Both the position numbers and the translations under genes were made by a program. The notes under the pieces were generated by a model that saw nothing but the letters and a program-made list of their open reading frames with translations, was not told where the DNA came from and searched no databases. Below, in pieces: positions 28,788 through 37,852 of a stretch of 64,000 nt of DNA (position 1 is its first letter; each line of letters opens with the position of its first letter). Location of the stretch: positions 66,383 to 130,382 of the forward strand of contig JAPPMU010000042.1 in the NCBI GenBank assembly GCA_028873965.1. The letters are read 5' to 3'. This DNA comes from Chloroflexota bacterium. GTDB taxonomy: Bacteria; Chloroflexota; Dehalococcoidia; Lucifugimonadales; UBA3495.

Positions 28788-28972
28788 GGTATCCTCCCAA
28801 CGAATCCGGCAAACATTGCTGCGGCGGTCACTACATTATAACGATCCGGGGCTTCGACATAAGCGGGGCGCACGTAAATTTTGTGTAATGTCCTTCATGG
28901 CGCGATCAGCGCGGAACGCCCCGGTTTCCGCTGTGCTATAATCTGCGGCACCAATGGAACAGGGACAGAACC

Positions 28973-29185
28973 ATGCAGTGCCAGATATGCAACAAATCCG
29001 GCATGACCGGAAACAACGTCAGCCACTCCAACCGCAAGACCAAGACGCGGTGGAAGGCCAACGTTCATAAACAGACGCTGGCCATCGACGGCAAGCCCAC
29101 CCGCGTGAAGATTTGCTCGCGGTGCCTCCGGACGATGTACAAGCCGCCCCGGGGCAAGAAAGCCCGGGCGCGAGCGGCCGCGTAG
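28973..29185 (+). CDS. rpmB: 50S ribosomal protein L28 (zinc-binding type)
   Basis: MQCQICNKSGMTGNNVSHSNRKTKTRWKANVHKQ...VKICSRCLRTMYK. Confidence 0.97.
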   Translation: MQCQICNKSGMTGNNVSHSNRKTKTRWKANVHKQTLAIDGKPTRVKICSRCLRTMYKPPRGKKARARAAA

Positions 29186-29198
29186 CACCTGACAAACG

Positions 29199-29221
29199 CT
29201 GACCCGCCTCCGGCGGGTCAG
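29199..29221 (+). terminator. hairpin after rpmB
   Basis: CTGACCCGCC-tcc-GGCGGGTCAG, no strong U-tract. Confidence 0.5.
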
Positions 29222-29257
29222 TGCAACTGGGAACTCACCGGATAGGGTGAGGGCAAC

Positions 29258-29773
29258 ATGACCACCGTCCCCGATTTGCCGTCGCCCGGCGTTCAAAGCG
29301 ACGAAGACCGTCGCCGGATCAGCCGGATTTTTATCGCCCACGCCCGCGAAGAGCTGGCGCAAGGCAGCCGGATGCAGGCTGGCGAAAAGGCGTGGGGCGC
29401 CGTGGTGCAGCCGCTCAAAGTCATCGCAGAGCAGCGAGGCTGGCCGCATGAGTCCCACCAGGACATCCACTCCGTCGCCAGCCAAATCGCGCTCGAATTC
29501 GGCTTTGACCACGACCAAAGCCTAGCGTTGATCGACGCCTACCGCATCGGCCACCAGAACTTTTACGAAAATTATCACCACGTAGAAACATTGGCCGATA
29601 TGATTGACCGGGTGGAGGGTTTGATGCCGTACCTGCTTCAACTCACGGCCACGCCGCCGCGTCCGTTCACCATCACCAGCAACACGCAACTGCGACGGCT
29701 GCGCCGACTCACCGGCAACGACAGCCTGGAAATCGGCGATACGTCCCCGGCAGGTTTCTCCCAAAACCACTAA
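29258..29773 (+). CDS. hypothetical protein, PaREP1/HEPN-like helical family
   Basis: RMQAGEKAWGAVVQPLKVIAEQRGWPHESH...IGHQNFYENYH; resembles 61935..62297. Confidence 0.55.
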   Translation: MTTVPDLPSPGVQSDEDRRRISRIFIAHAREELAQGSRMQAGEKAWGAVVQPLKVIAEQRGWPHESHQDIHSVASQIALEFGFDHDQSLALIDAYRIGHQNFYENYHHVETLADMIDRVEGLMPYLLQLTATPPRPFTITSNTQLRRLRRLTGNDSLEIGDTSPAGFSQNH

Positions 29774-30477
29774 CCGGCCGGCACATCGCCGGCCGTCAAT
29801 CCCGCCACGCTCTCCCGGAGCGCGGCCATCGCCTCCGCCACCGACTGATCGCGGTTGAATATCGCGGTGCCGGCGACCAGAATGCCGGCGCCGGCGGCCA
29901 CGGAATCGCGAGCGGTGTCGTCGGCTTTCACGCCGCCGTCCACCTCCAATTGCACCGTGTAACCGTTTTCGGCAATCGTCCGATACAGCCGGCGCAATTT
30001 CCCCAGCGCAGAAGGTATAAAGGATTGACCGCCGAACCCCGGGTTGACGGTCATCACCAGCACAATATCCAGGTCGGGAAGCACCTCCTCCACCGCGGCT
30101 ATCGGTGTTGCCGGATTGATGGCGACACCCACCTGGCAGCCCTGTTCTTTGATGTAACCGACGGTGCGGTGCAGGTGCGCGCACGCCTCGGCATGCACCA
30201 GCACCTGGTCATTGATGTTCTTGACCAGACCCGGCAGCAGCCGGTCCGGCTCGTGCACCATGAGGTGGAGATTCAGCGGCAGCGACGTGGCGCCGCGAAT
30301 GGCGTCCACCACCACCTCGCCGAAGGAGATGTTGGGAACGAAGCGGCCGTCCATGACGTCCACGTGAATCAGGTCGGCGCCGGCCGCCTCGGCGTCCGCC
30401 ACCTGTTGAGCCAGGCGGCCAAAGTCGGCGGCCAGGACCGACGGCGCGATCTGGACGTGCGCGGCGGTGGAGGTCAT
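29770..30477 (-). CDS. rpe: ribulose-phosphate 3-epimerase
   Basis: IAPSVLAADFGRLAQQV, HVDVMDGRFVPNISFG, HLMVHEPDR, VMTVNPGFGGQSFI, EVDGGV; ATGA overlap with argH. Confidence 0.96.
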   Translation of the reverse strand: MTSTAAHVQIAPSVLAADFGRLAQQVADAEAAGADLIHVDVMDGRFVPNISFGEVVVDAIRGATSLPLNLHLMVHEPDRLLPGLVKNINDQVLVHAEACAHLHRTVGYIKEQGCQVGVAINPATPIAAVEEVLPDLDIVLVMTVNPGFGGQSFIPSALGKLRRLYRTIAENGYTVQLEVDGGVKADDTARDSVAAGAGILVAGTAIFNRDQSVAEAMAALRESVAGLTAGDVPAG

Positions 30478-31820
30478 GGCGTCTCCGCGTCCAGGAGGAT
30501 TTGCCTGGCGCGGGCGATGCCTTCGGCCACCCGGTTGGGAGCCGTGCCGCCCGGGTTGTCGCGCGCGGCCACCGACGCCGCGGCGGTGATGGCGTACACA
30601 TCCTCGTCGAATTGGGATGCAAAACGCCGGTACTCGGCTATGGGCAAGTCCGAGAGGGACACGCCCTCGATTTCGCAGTATTGGCACAGGCGCCGCATGA
30701 CGCCGTGGGCATCGCGGAAGGGCACTCCTTTGCCCACCAGGTAGTCGGCCAGGTCAGTGGCCAGCATGTAGCTCTCGCCGGCCAGGGATTCGACACGCTC
30801 GGTGTTCAGCGTCATCCCCGGCAGCATGTCAGCAAAGACGGACAGGGTGGACAGCAGCGTATCGACGGTGTCGAAGAAACCCTCCTTGTCCTCCTGCAGG
30901 TCCCGGTTGTAGGTCAGCGGCAGTCCCTTGAGTACGGTCAAAATGCCCATCAGGCTGCCATAAACCCGACCGGTTTTGCCCCGGGCAATTTCGGCGAAAT
31001 CGGGGTTGCGCTTCTGGGGCATGATGCTGCTGCCGGTGGTGAATTCGTCGGCCAGGCGCACAAAGTCGAACTCGCGGGTGGACCAGATGACGATCTCCTC
31101 GGACAGCCGAGAAATGTGCATCATGGCAATCGCGGCGTCGGCGTGGAACTCGGCCAGAAAATCCCGGTCCGCCACGGCGTCCATGCTGTTCGGGCTGATC
31201 TCTGAAAACTCCAGGGCCGCGGCAACGGCATTGCGATCCGTTGGGTAAGGCACCCCGGCCAGCGCCCCGCTCCCCAGAGGAAGCACGTCCATGCGGGCAG
31301 CGCAGTCGGTGAACCGGCCGGCGTCGCGCTGCAGCATCTCAAAATAGGCCAGCATATGGTGGGCGAAGAGCACGGGTTGAGCGCGCTGGAGGTGGGTATA
31401 GCCCGGCATCACCACGTCGACGTATCGCTCCGCGAGGGCAACGAGGGCGCGCTGGACCGAACGCAAGCCCGCCACCGTGTCGGCAATGGCGGCGCGAGTG
31501 TAGAGGCGCATGTCCAGGGCAATCTGGTCGTTGCGCGAGCGCCCGGTGTGCAGCCGCGCTCCGGCGGGACCGATGAGGTCAGTCAGCCGGCGCTCGATGT
31601 TCATGTGCAGGTCTTCAAGGGCAGGATCCCAGGGGAAATCGCCCCGCTCGATTTCGTCCTGCACCGCGGAAAGGCCGTCGATTATCGCTTCGGCGTCTTC
31701 CCCGGCGATGATACCCTGCTTGGCCAGCATGGCGGCGTGGGCCTTGGAGCCGGCAATATCCTGCCGGTAAAGCCTGCGGTCATAGTGTATGGAGACGGTG
31801 TAGTCGCTGTGATCCTGCAT
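30474..31820 (-). CDS. argH: argininosuccinate lyase (short N-terminus)
   Basis: RLYRQDIAGSKAHAAML, LHTGRSRNDQIALDMRLYTR, GSSIMPQKRNPDFAE. Confidence 0.93.
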   Translation of the reverse strand: MQDHSDYTVSIHYDRRLYRQDIAGSKAHAAMLAKQGIIAGEDAEAIIDGLSAVQDEIERGDFPWDPALEDLHMNIERRLTDLIGPAGARLHTGRSRNDQIALDMRLYTRAAIADTVAGLRSVQRALVALAERYVDVVMPGYTHLQRAQPVLFAHHMLAYFEMLQRDAGRFTDCAARMDVLPLGSGALAGVPYPTDRNAVAAALEFSEISPNSMDAVADRDFLAEFHADAAIAMMHISRLSEEIVIWSTREFDFVRLADEFTTGSSIMPQKRNPDFAEIARGKTGRVYGSLMGILTVLKGLPLTYNRDLQEDKEGFFDTVDTLLSTLSVFADMLPGMTLNTERVESLAGESYMLATDLADYLVGKGVPFRDAHGVMRRLCQYCEIEGVSLSDLPIAEYRRFASQFDEDVYAITAAASVAARDNPGGTAPNRVAEGIARARQILLDAETP

Positions 31821-31862
31821 GTGCGTACAAACCGTCTACACAACGACGGCAGGGTGATCGTT

Positions 31863-32678
31863 TCAGGCGTCCAGGTAGGCGAAGCTTGCGGCGAGATTCT
31901 CGAAAACGTCGTCATGCGGCGGGATTTCCATGATCGCCGGCCCGTCATACGCCTTGCCGTGCAGGATGCGGCGCATGGCGCGACAGTCAAGATCGCCGTC
32001 GTCCACGCTGCCTATGGCGACGCCGTCGCGAGCCTGCTTGAAATGCACGATCTTTATGTAGTCGGCGGGCAGATTGGCCAATTCGTCCAGCGGGCTGCTA
32101 TCCGGATGGCGGCGCAACTGGTTGGTCGGGTCGGGGCACAAGCCCAAGTATTGCCCTTCTTCCTCGGTCAGTTGGGCCCGCGCCTCGCTGACCAACAGGG
32201 CCATGGAGCGCAACGGCTGTCCCGAGTTCTCCATGGAGAAGATAACACCCTGGCGGGCCGCCTCCCGCACCAGGGGAACAAGCCGGCCCGCTACCTCGGC
32301 CACGTCATCGGCCGTCTCCCATGGCGTATCCGACGCCCCAGGATCCACGGTACGCAGGTGGGGCGAACCGCCGCCCACCAGGCGCGCCGCTTCCAGTTGC
32401 GATTGGTACAGGCCGCCCTGGGGGTCGATCTCGGTGGTGATGCACGGCAGCGCCACGGCCAGGTCGAAAGTGAGTTCAGGGAACCGAACCACCACGTCGG
32501 CAAGCGCAGTCAGGTCCGGCCGCCAGTCCTGGCCTTCGCCGGATTCGGCAAGGCCGAGACAGGTTTGCCGCAGTTCGACGTGGCGCGCGCCGTGGTCCTG
32601 CGCGATGGCGATGAGATCGGCTAGGTCGGCGTCGTCCAGTTGGTTCCGCCAGGAATTGGTAATTGCGCCGTAGATCAT
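31863..32678 (-). CDS. sugar phosphate isomerase/epimerase (TIM barrel, AP-endonuclease-2-like)
   Basis: MIYGAITNSWRNQ...GARHVELRQTCLG, YIKIVHFKQARDG. Confidence 0.75.
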   Translation of the reverse strand: MIYGAITNSWRNQLDDADLADLIAIAQDHGARHVELRQTCLGLAESGEGQDWRPDLTALADVVVRFPELTFDLAVALPCITTEIDPQGGLYQSQLEAARLVGGGSPHLRTVDPGASDTPWETADDVAEVAGRLVPLVREAARQGVIFSMENSGQPLRSMALLVSEARAQLTEEEGQYLGLCPDPTNQLRRHPDSSPLDELANLPADYIKIVHFKQARDGVAIGSVDDGDLDCRAMRRILHGKAYDGPAIMEIPPHDDVFENLAASFAYLDA

Positions 32679-32893
32679 GGTGCTTGGCCCCTCTCGCACG
32701 GTTGCCACGATTCGCGGTGGCTGGTGGGTGACCGATGCCCGTCGGCCGGTACATCGTTAGCAGAAACTATACCGCAGCGGAGGTTTGCGCTCAACCGCAG
32801 CTGCGACGACACCGGCATCGTTGGGCGGAAGAACCCCTATGCTAGAATTGCGGCACGAACCAACGCCCATTGATAAAAGCAGGAGGCTGACCG

Positions 32894-33253
32894 ATGGCCG
32901 AATTGTACAGCGAACGATGCACGGCCTGCCGCCGCGATTCTCCCCACGTCACGGAAACCGAAATCGCAGAGCTGCACCCGGCGGTGAACGATTGGGCACT
33001 GATCGACGAATCTGGCATCCCGAAGTTGGACCGGCAGTTCCGGTTTCAGAACTTCGTGCAGGCGCTGGAATTCACCAACGCCCTGGGCGAGATGGCCGAA
33101 TCCGAAGGCCATCATCCCCGGCTGACCACCGAATGGGGTCGGGTCAGCGTGACGTGGTGGACGCACAAGATCCGCAACCTCCATCGCAACGATTTCATCA
33201 TGGCCGCGAAAACGGACCAGCTCTACGCTGAGCGCGCGCCGGCAGGCGAGTAA
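32894..33253 (+). CDS. 4a-hydroxytetrahydrobiopterin dehydratase (pterin-4a-carbinolamine dehydratase)
   Basis: FRFQNFVQALEFTNALGEMAESEGHHPRLTTEWGRVSVTWWTHKIRNLHRNDFIMAAKTD. Confidence 0.92.
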   Translation: MAELYSERCTACRRDSPHVTETEIAELHPAVNDWALIDESGIPKLDRQFRFQNFVQALEFTNALGEMAESEGHHPRLTTEWGRVSVTWWTHKIRNLHRNDFIMAAKTDQLYAERAPAGE

Positions 33254-33279
33254 ATGCCACGCAACCGGAGAAAGCGACC

Positions 33280-33693
33280 ATGACCGAGGAAGTGCGTTGG
33301 CATTATCGGTTCCGCAATTTCTCGCGTGCCTATGCTTTGCTCGGTGAGGCATTGGATCAGGAAGTCGCCGAACTGAATGAGTTGGAGCGAGAGGGCGCCG
33401 TCCAGCGGTTCGAATATACTTTCCAATTGGCTTGGCTGACGCTCAAGGACCGGCTGGAGTACGGCGGTATCGTCTTCACGGAAGTGACGCCACGCAATGT
33501 TATCCAGCAGGCGTTTGCCGCCAAATTGATTGACGACGCGGAAGTTTGGATCGACATGCTCGTTGACCGCAACCTGATGTCACACACCTATGATTTCGCC
33601 AGATTTGAAGAGGTTTTAGGAAATGTCCGCAACCGTTATTTGGCAGTCTTAGGCGACCTTTACGAGCGATTCGGCTTGGAGACGCTGGGATGA
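33280..33693 (+). CDS. HepT-like HEPN toxin / nucleotidyltransferase substrate-binding protein
   Basis: HI0074-like; RNLMSHTYD matches R-x4-H-x-Y; 4 nt overlap with next gene. Confidence 0.85.
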   Translation: MTEEVRWHYRFRNFSRAYALLGEALDQEVAELNELEREGAVQRFEYTFQLAWLTLKDRLEYGGIVFTEVTPRNVIQQAFAAKLIDDAEVWIDMLVDRNLMSHTYDFARFEEVLGNVRNRYLAVLGDLYERFGLETLG

Positions 33694-34022
33694 CGCGCAC
33701 TCCCGACATACCCGACGCAACACGGGAGAAGATGAACCGGGTTTTCGCTGCCTACCCCGAGCTGACGGCAGTGACTCTGTTCGGCTCCCGCGCCACTGGC
33801 AGGGCGACCCCTCGCTCCGATTTCGACCTCGCCACCCATGGCATTGAGGATCGCTACCGCCTCGGTAGATTGGCCCTGGACCTCAAAGACCTGGACATTC
33901 CGCAGTCGTGCGACGTGCAAGCTTACGAGGAGATCAAGTACGCGCCGTTGCAGCGGCATATCGATACGCTCGGGGTGACCATTTACCGTCGCCCGCACCG
34001 ATCCGACATCACCGAGGAGTGA
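33690..34022 (+). CDS. MntA-like minimal nucleotidyltransferase antitoxin
   Basis: VTLFGSRATGRATPRSDFDLA. Confidence 0.88.
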   Translation: MTRTPDIPDATREKMNRVFAAYPELTAVTLFGSRATGRATPRSDFDLATHGIEDRYRLGRLALDLKDLDIPQSCDVQAYEEIKYAPLQRHIDTLGVTIYRRPHRSDITEE

Positions 34023-34027
34023 CCCGT

Positions 34028-35050
34028 ATGCGAGTTGTTTATTCCCTGAGATCCCGAGACCTGAACGCCGTGGCCGCCGAAGCGGCTTGGGCGGAGTCCA
34101 TGGGATACGACGGCGTTTCCACCAACGAGACGGCCCACGACCCATTCCTGCCGCTGGCTGTGGCGGCGACGTCGACCAGTCGTGTAACCCTGGAAACCCA
34201 CGTCGCCATCGCCTTCCCCCGTTCGCCCATGGTCGTCGCCTACACCGCCCGCGATTTGCAGGACAATAGCGGCGGCCGGTTCCGCCTTGGTCTGGGAACC
34301 CAGGTGAAAGGCCACAACGAGCGCAGGTTCTCCACCCGGTGGACCGGATCCGCGGGCCCTCGCCTGCGGGAGTACGTGCAGTCGTTGCACGCTATCTGGA
34401 ACTGCTGGGACACGGGCAGCAACCTGGAATACGTGGGCGACCACTACCAATTCTCGCTGATGACGCCGTTTTTCAGTCCCGGACCCAGCGAGTACGCGCA
34501 TCCCGAGGTGTACACTGCGGCCGTCAACGGATACAACTGCCTCGTGGCGGGAGAGTGCAGCGACGGCCTGATGCTGCATAGCCTGGTCTCCCCGGAGTAC
34601 GTGCGTCAGGTCGTGCAACCCAACGTCGCTGAAGGCGCGCGCCGCGCCGGCCGGAATGCCGAGGACGTGTCCGTGGTCGGCGGAGGGTTCATCGTCACTG
34701 GGCCCAACCGGGCCGCCATCGCCGAGGCCGCCGAGGAAACCAAGCGCCGCATCGCCTTCTATTCGTCCACGCGAACCTACTTCCCGGTGCTGGAATGCCA
34801 CGGCTTCGAGGACATTGGCAAGCAGTTGCACGTCATGTCCCGCGAGGGCAAATGGACGGAAATGGGCGACCTGGTAACCGACGAGATGCTCAACGCCTTT
34901 GCCATCATCGGCGAGTACGACGAAATCCCCGGCATGTTCAAGGAGCGATACGGCGGGCTGGTCAACGAGATGCACTTCTCCATTCAGACGGCCAACGACG
35001 CGGAGCAGGGACAGTTGCGCCGCATCGTCCGGGAGTTGCAGGAGCAGTAG
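34028..35050 (+). CDS. LLM class flavin-dependent oxidoreductase
   Basis: MRVVYSLRSRDLNAVAAEAAWAESMGYDGVSTNETAHDPFLPL, GRFRLGLGTQVKGH. Confidence 0.9.
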   Translation: MRVVYSLRSRDLNAVAAEAAWAESMGYDGVSTNETAHDPFLPLAVAATSTSRVTLETHVAIAFPRSPMVVAYTARDLQDNSGGRFRLGLGTQVKGHNERRFSTRWTGSAGPRLREYVQSLHAIWNCWDTGSNLEYVGDHYQFSLMTPFFSPGPSEYAHPEVYTAAVNGYNCLVAGECSDGLMLHSLVSPEYVRQVVQPNVAEGARRAGRNAEDVSVVGGGFIVTGPNRAAIAEAAEETKRRIAFYSSTRTYFPVLECHGFEDIGKQLHVMSREGKWTEMGDLVTDEMLNAFAIIGEYDEIPGMFKERYGGLVNEMHFSIQTANDAEQGQLRRIVRELQEQ

Positions 35051-35170
35051 AGCGCGTCGTGCTTTGGGGCGGCAGGATGGGTTTTTGACGCAGAGACGCG
35101 GGGGTTTCCGAGTCCGTGCCTAGTGTCAAGCACGGGGCCGGCTGTTCTTCTTGCGGGAATGACAGTTGAT

Positions 35171-36139
35171 CTATGACCCAGGCGGCCGTCCGCTGGCGTC
35201 TTTCCACGAGTATTTTAGACTGGCTCCGCGACCCAAGCACACGCCAGCCGCCGTCGAAGGGGCAGAAAACGTATGATCTTGAGAAAATTCGAGAACAGTT
35301 CCTGCGTCCACCAGAATTCCCAGAGACCGCAGGTGCTTGCGTTGATTGTGGATGTGCCTGTGCTGGGAAATCGACGGGCTTTCAGTCTTGGAAACTTTCG
35401 AACCAGCCAGCACGACGAATTCCTTACCCCGACCTGCCGAATACCCTTTGGCATCCACAGCATGAGGACCCCTCAGACGAAACTGTGCATCCGTAACCGA
35501 GCGACGCTGCACCTTTCGGGGGGGTAGGGTTGATTTCCGAGATGGAAGGGTGTTGCGCCCATCACCGTTAGCCCACTGTACCCGTGGAAGCGAAGGGGCT
35601 CCCTTGAAGAAATCTAAACCAATGTGCGGCAGACAAGATTGCAAACTTCTCATAAGCATGTGGGCGTCAGAGCCAGGGCTGGCTTCCTTACCAATAGGAC
35701 GCTTGTTATGCGTCTCGCACAAATGCTTCTTTTCTGCTTGCCTCACCATATATGTGAGCGCGCTCTCAATTTGGTGCCGAAGTTGCTTCGCTCCCTTTTT
35801 TCTACCGGGCCTCCCTTTTCGGGACATCGACACGGCGGTGAAGACGGCGGTATATTCCCAAAACTTGAAGCTAGGATCTTTGGAATGGCGAGCAAAATTG
35901 CTCTTGAAGTCGCCGCATCCTACGTAGATTCGAGGATCGCCAGATTCGGCAATACCCCAAATCATGTAGACACCGTGATGTCCTCCCACAGTGGCGGCAA
36001 TCTTGCCAATCTTGGACTGAAGGACCCTGTACTGATCCTCGCGCGGACTAACGGCGCATCTGACGCTATCAGTGTGGATGATTTTCGCATTCCGCATCAC
36101 AGGATGCTGTCGAACGGCAACTTCTCTGTCGACCATCAT
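35171..36139 (-). CDS. GIY-YIG-like nuclease domain fused to DUF4357-like domain
   Basis: GVYMIWGIAESGDPRIYVGCGD...; C-terminal DAKGYSAGRGKEFVVLAGSKVSKTE...YSWKDASG. Confidence 0.6.
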   Translation of the reverse strand: MMVDREVAVRQHPVMRNAKIIHTDSVRCAVSPREDQYRVLQSKIGKIAATVGGHHGVYMIWGIAESGDPRIYVGCGDFKSNFARHSKDPSFKFWEYTAVFTAVSMSRKGRPGRKKGAKQLRHQIESALTYMVRQAEKKHLCETHNKRPIGKEASPGSDAHMLMRSLQSCLPHIGLDFFKGAPSLPRVQWANGDGRNTLPSRKSTLPPRKVQRRSVTDAQFRLRGPHAVDAKGYSAGRGKEFVVLAGSKVSKTESPSISQHRHIHNQRKHLRSLGILVDAGTVLEFSQDHTFSAPSTAAGVCLGRGASLKYSWKDASGRPPGS

Positions 36140-36358
36140 TTTGCCCCGTGCCGTCTGTTTTCAAATCTAGGTTTCCGGTGGTGATTATGTAACGTCAAAG
36201 TATCATCCGTCAACTTTCAGCCGATGGCGCTTCGCGGTCGTCCAGCACTTACCAACGAACCTGCTCTCTGTTGATAACGGCACGGATTCGGTCGTCGCTA
36301 CGAATGCTCGCGATTGTGAAGTGAACAGACGGCCGGTTAACCGAACCAGCAACCTGGC

Positions 36359-36910
36359 TCAATAGCCGCCTAGCCTCCGCTCATAACGTTTGTCAGCCAT
36401 CGCCCTCTCTATATTGCGCTCGTTCAGTTGGTACAAATAAATCTGTTCGCAGCCCGGAGTGCCCAGCAGAATGGGATATTCGCCATTCAGGACAGATTGC
36501 GACAAGCCGCGGTAGTCCCTGCCAACGGCGATGACGGCACTGGCGGGGCAGCCGGTGAAGCGCTCCAACAGCCGGGCATTAGCGATGGCGCGGTCTATCC
36601 CCTTTGGTTCGGCGTAGAAGGAGATTTCAACAGCGAGATAGCGGGTGGCACCGTTTTCGTCGGCAACTTCAAGCGCCAAATCCATGCGCCAGAACCGACG
36701 CAACTCCTCACGAGATAAGTTACTGGTATCAACACTGTGGGTCATCTCGAACAGTTCACCGTAAGAGAGGGCGCGACCCGTATCGTAGCCTGTGTCAAAA
36801 GCGACACCGCCGGCGTCAGCGCGCAGCTCATCTTGAGCGTGGCAATAGCGAAAATAAGTTATCGGGTGCCGTCCTCCTTCGAGTATGTCATCGTCAGGAA
36901 TCATTTCCAT
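36359..36910 (-). CDS. hypothetical protein, possible PD-(D/E)XK-like fold
   Basis: MDLALEVADENGATRYLAVEISFYAEPKGIDRAIANARLLERFTG. Confidence 0.45.
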   Translation of the reverse strand: MEMIPDDDILEGGRHPITYFRYCHAQDELRADAGGVAFDTGYDTGRALSYGELFEMTHSVDTSNLSREELRRFWRMDLALEVADENGATRYLAVEISFYAEPKGIDRAIANARLLERFTGCPASAVIAVGRDYRGLSQSVLNGEYPILLGTPGCEQIYLYQLNERNIERAMADKRYERRLGGY

Positions 36911-36946
36911 CTCCCCACTACCTCCATAGCGCGACCCAAGCGCGGT

Positions 36947-37759
36947 CTAGCGGTTTAGCAGCCACCATTCGTCGCTTCCGAGGTTGAAGTCGATGCGCCG
37001 GAACCCTTCGGCGAAGGGCACTCCGCAGCGCTCTCCCTGCAGGCGGCAGCCTTCCGTCATGCGGTCCAGGCGCTGGGAACGGGTGCGGGCGCTGATCTGT
37101 GACGCATGTTGGCTCAGGGCTTCGGCCTTGCGGAGTATGTGCTCCTCGGTGATGGATATGAAGGTGTCCGGCCGCTCCGACCCCCACAGCAGAGCCTCCC
37201 GGACCCGGTGCGGCTCCAGCCCTTCATCCTCGATCTGCTCCGGAAAATCCTGCCAGCTCCACGCATACGAGAACGCTGCGTCCAATGCGGCCTGACCGCT
37301 ATGGCGGTGGTCGCGGTGGGTGTGGGAAGTAACCCGGTAGGGGTCGATGCCGAAAATCACCTCGGGCTTGTGGCGTCGGATCTCACGCACGACCTGCCCA
37401 CGATAGGTATGGGTGTCCTCAAGTTCACCATCGCCGTAGCGGAGGAACACGACCTCCGCGACACCAAGCACGTTGGCGGCATTTTGCTGCTCAATCTCGC
37501 GTGTCGCCGCCAGCGATTCCGGCGTAAACGAGCGGTCGCCGGTGCCCTTGTTGCCGTTGGTGCACATCAGGATCACCACCTTGGTGCCCGACTCGGCGAT
37601 CCATTTGGCCATAGTTGCGCCGCAGCCGCCTTCGGCGTCGTCGGGGTGCGGCGTGACCACCAGGGCGCTGCCCGGCGCTTCGGTCATTACCCGGGGCTCT
37701 GGGGCGTATTCCTGGTTCGGGTATCCCCAACCGTCAATGCCATGAGGTCTGCTGGTCAT
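36947..37759 (-). CDS. PIG-L/LmbE family deacetylase
   Basis: ALVVTPHPDDAEGGCGATMAKWI, HTHRDHRHSGQAALDA. Confidence 0.92.
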   Translation of the reverse strand: MTSRPHGIDGWGYPNQEYAPEPRVMTEAPGSALVVTPHPDDAEGGCGATMAKWIAESGTKVVILMCTNGNKGTGDRSFTPESLAATREIEQQNAANVLGVAEVVFLRYGDGELEDTHTYRGQVVREIRRHKPEVIFGIDPYRVTSHTHRDHRHSGQAALDAAFSYAWSWQDFPEQIEDEGLEPHRVREALLWGSERPDTFISITEEHILRKAEALSQHASQISARTRSQRLDRMTEGCRLQGERCGVPFAEGFRRIDFNLGSDEWWLLNR

Positions 37760-37787
37760 GTCGTCGCTCCGTATTCCTGGAATGGGT

Positions 37788-37811
37788 AGGGGCGAATGAT
37801 CATTCGCCCCT
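37788..37811. repeat. palindromic element AGGGGCGAATGATCATTCGCCCCT
   Basis: perfect 24 bp palindrome; copies at 9954 and 56494. Confidence 0.75.
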
Positions 37812-37852
37812 TGATGGTCTGGCCTGGGTCTCCCCGCGCGGATGCGCTCAGT

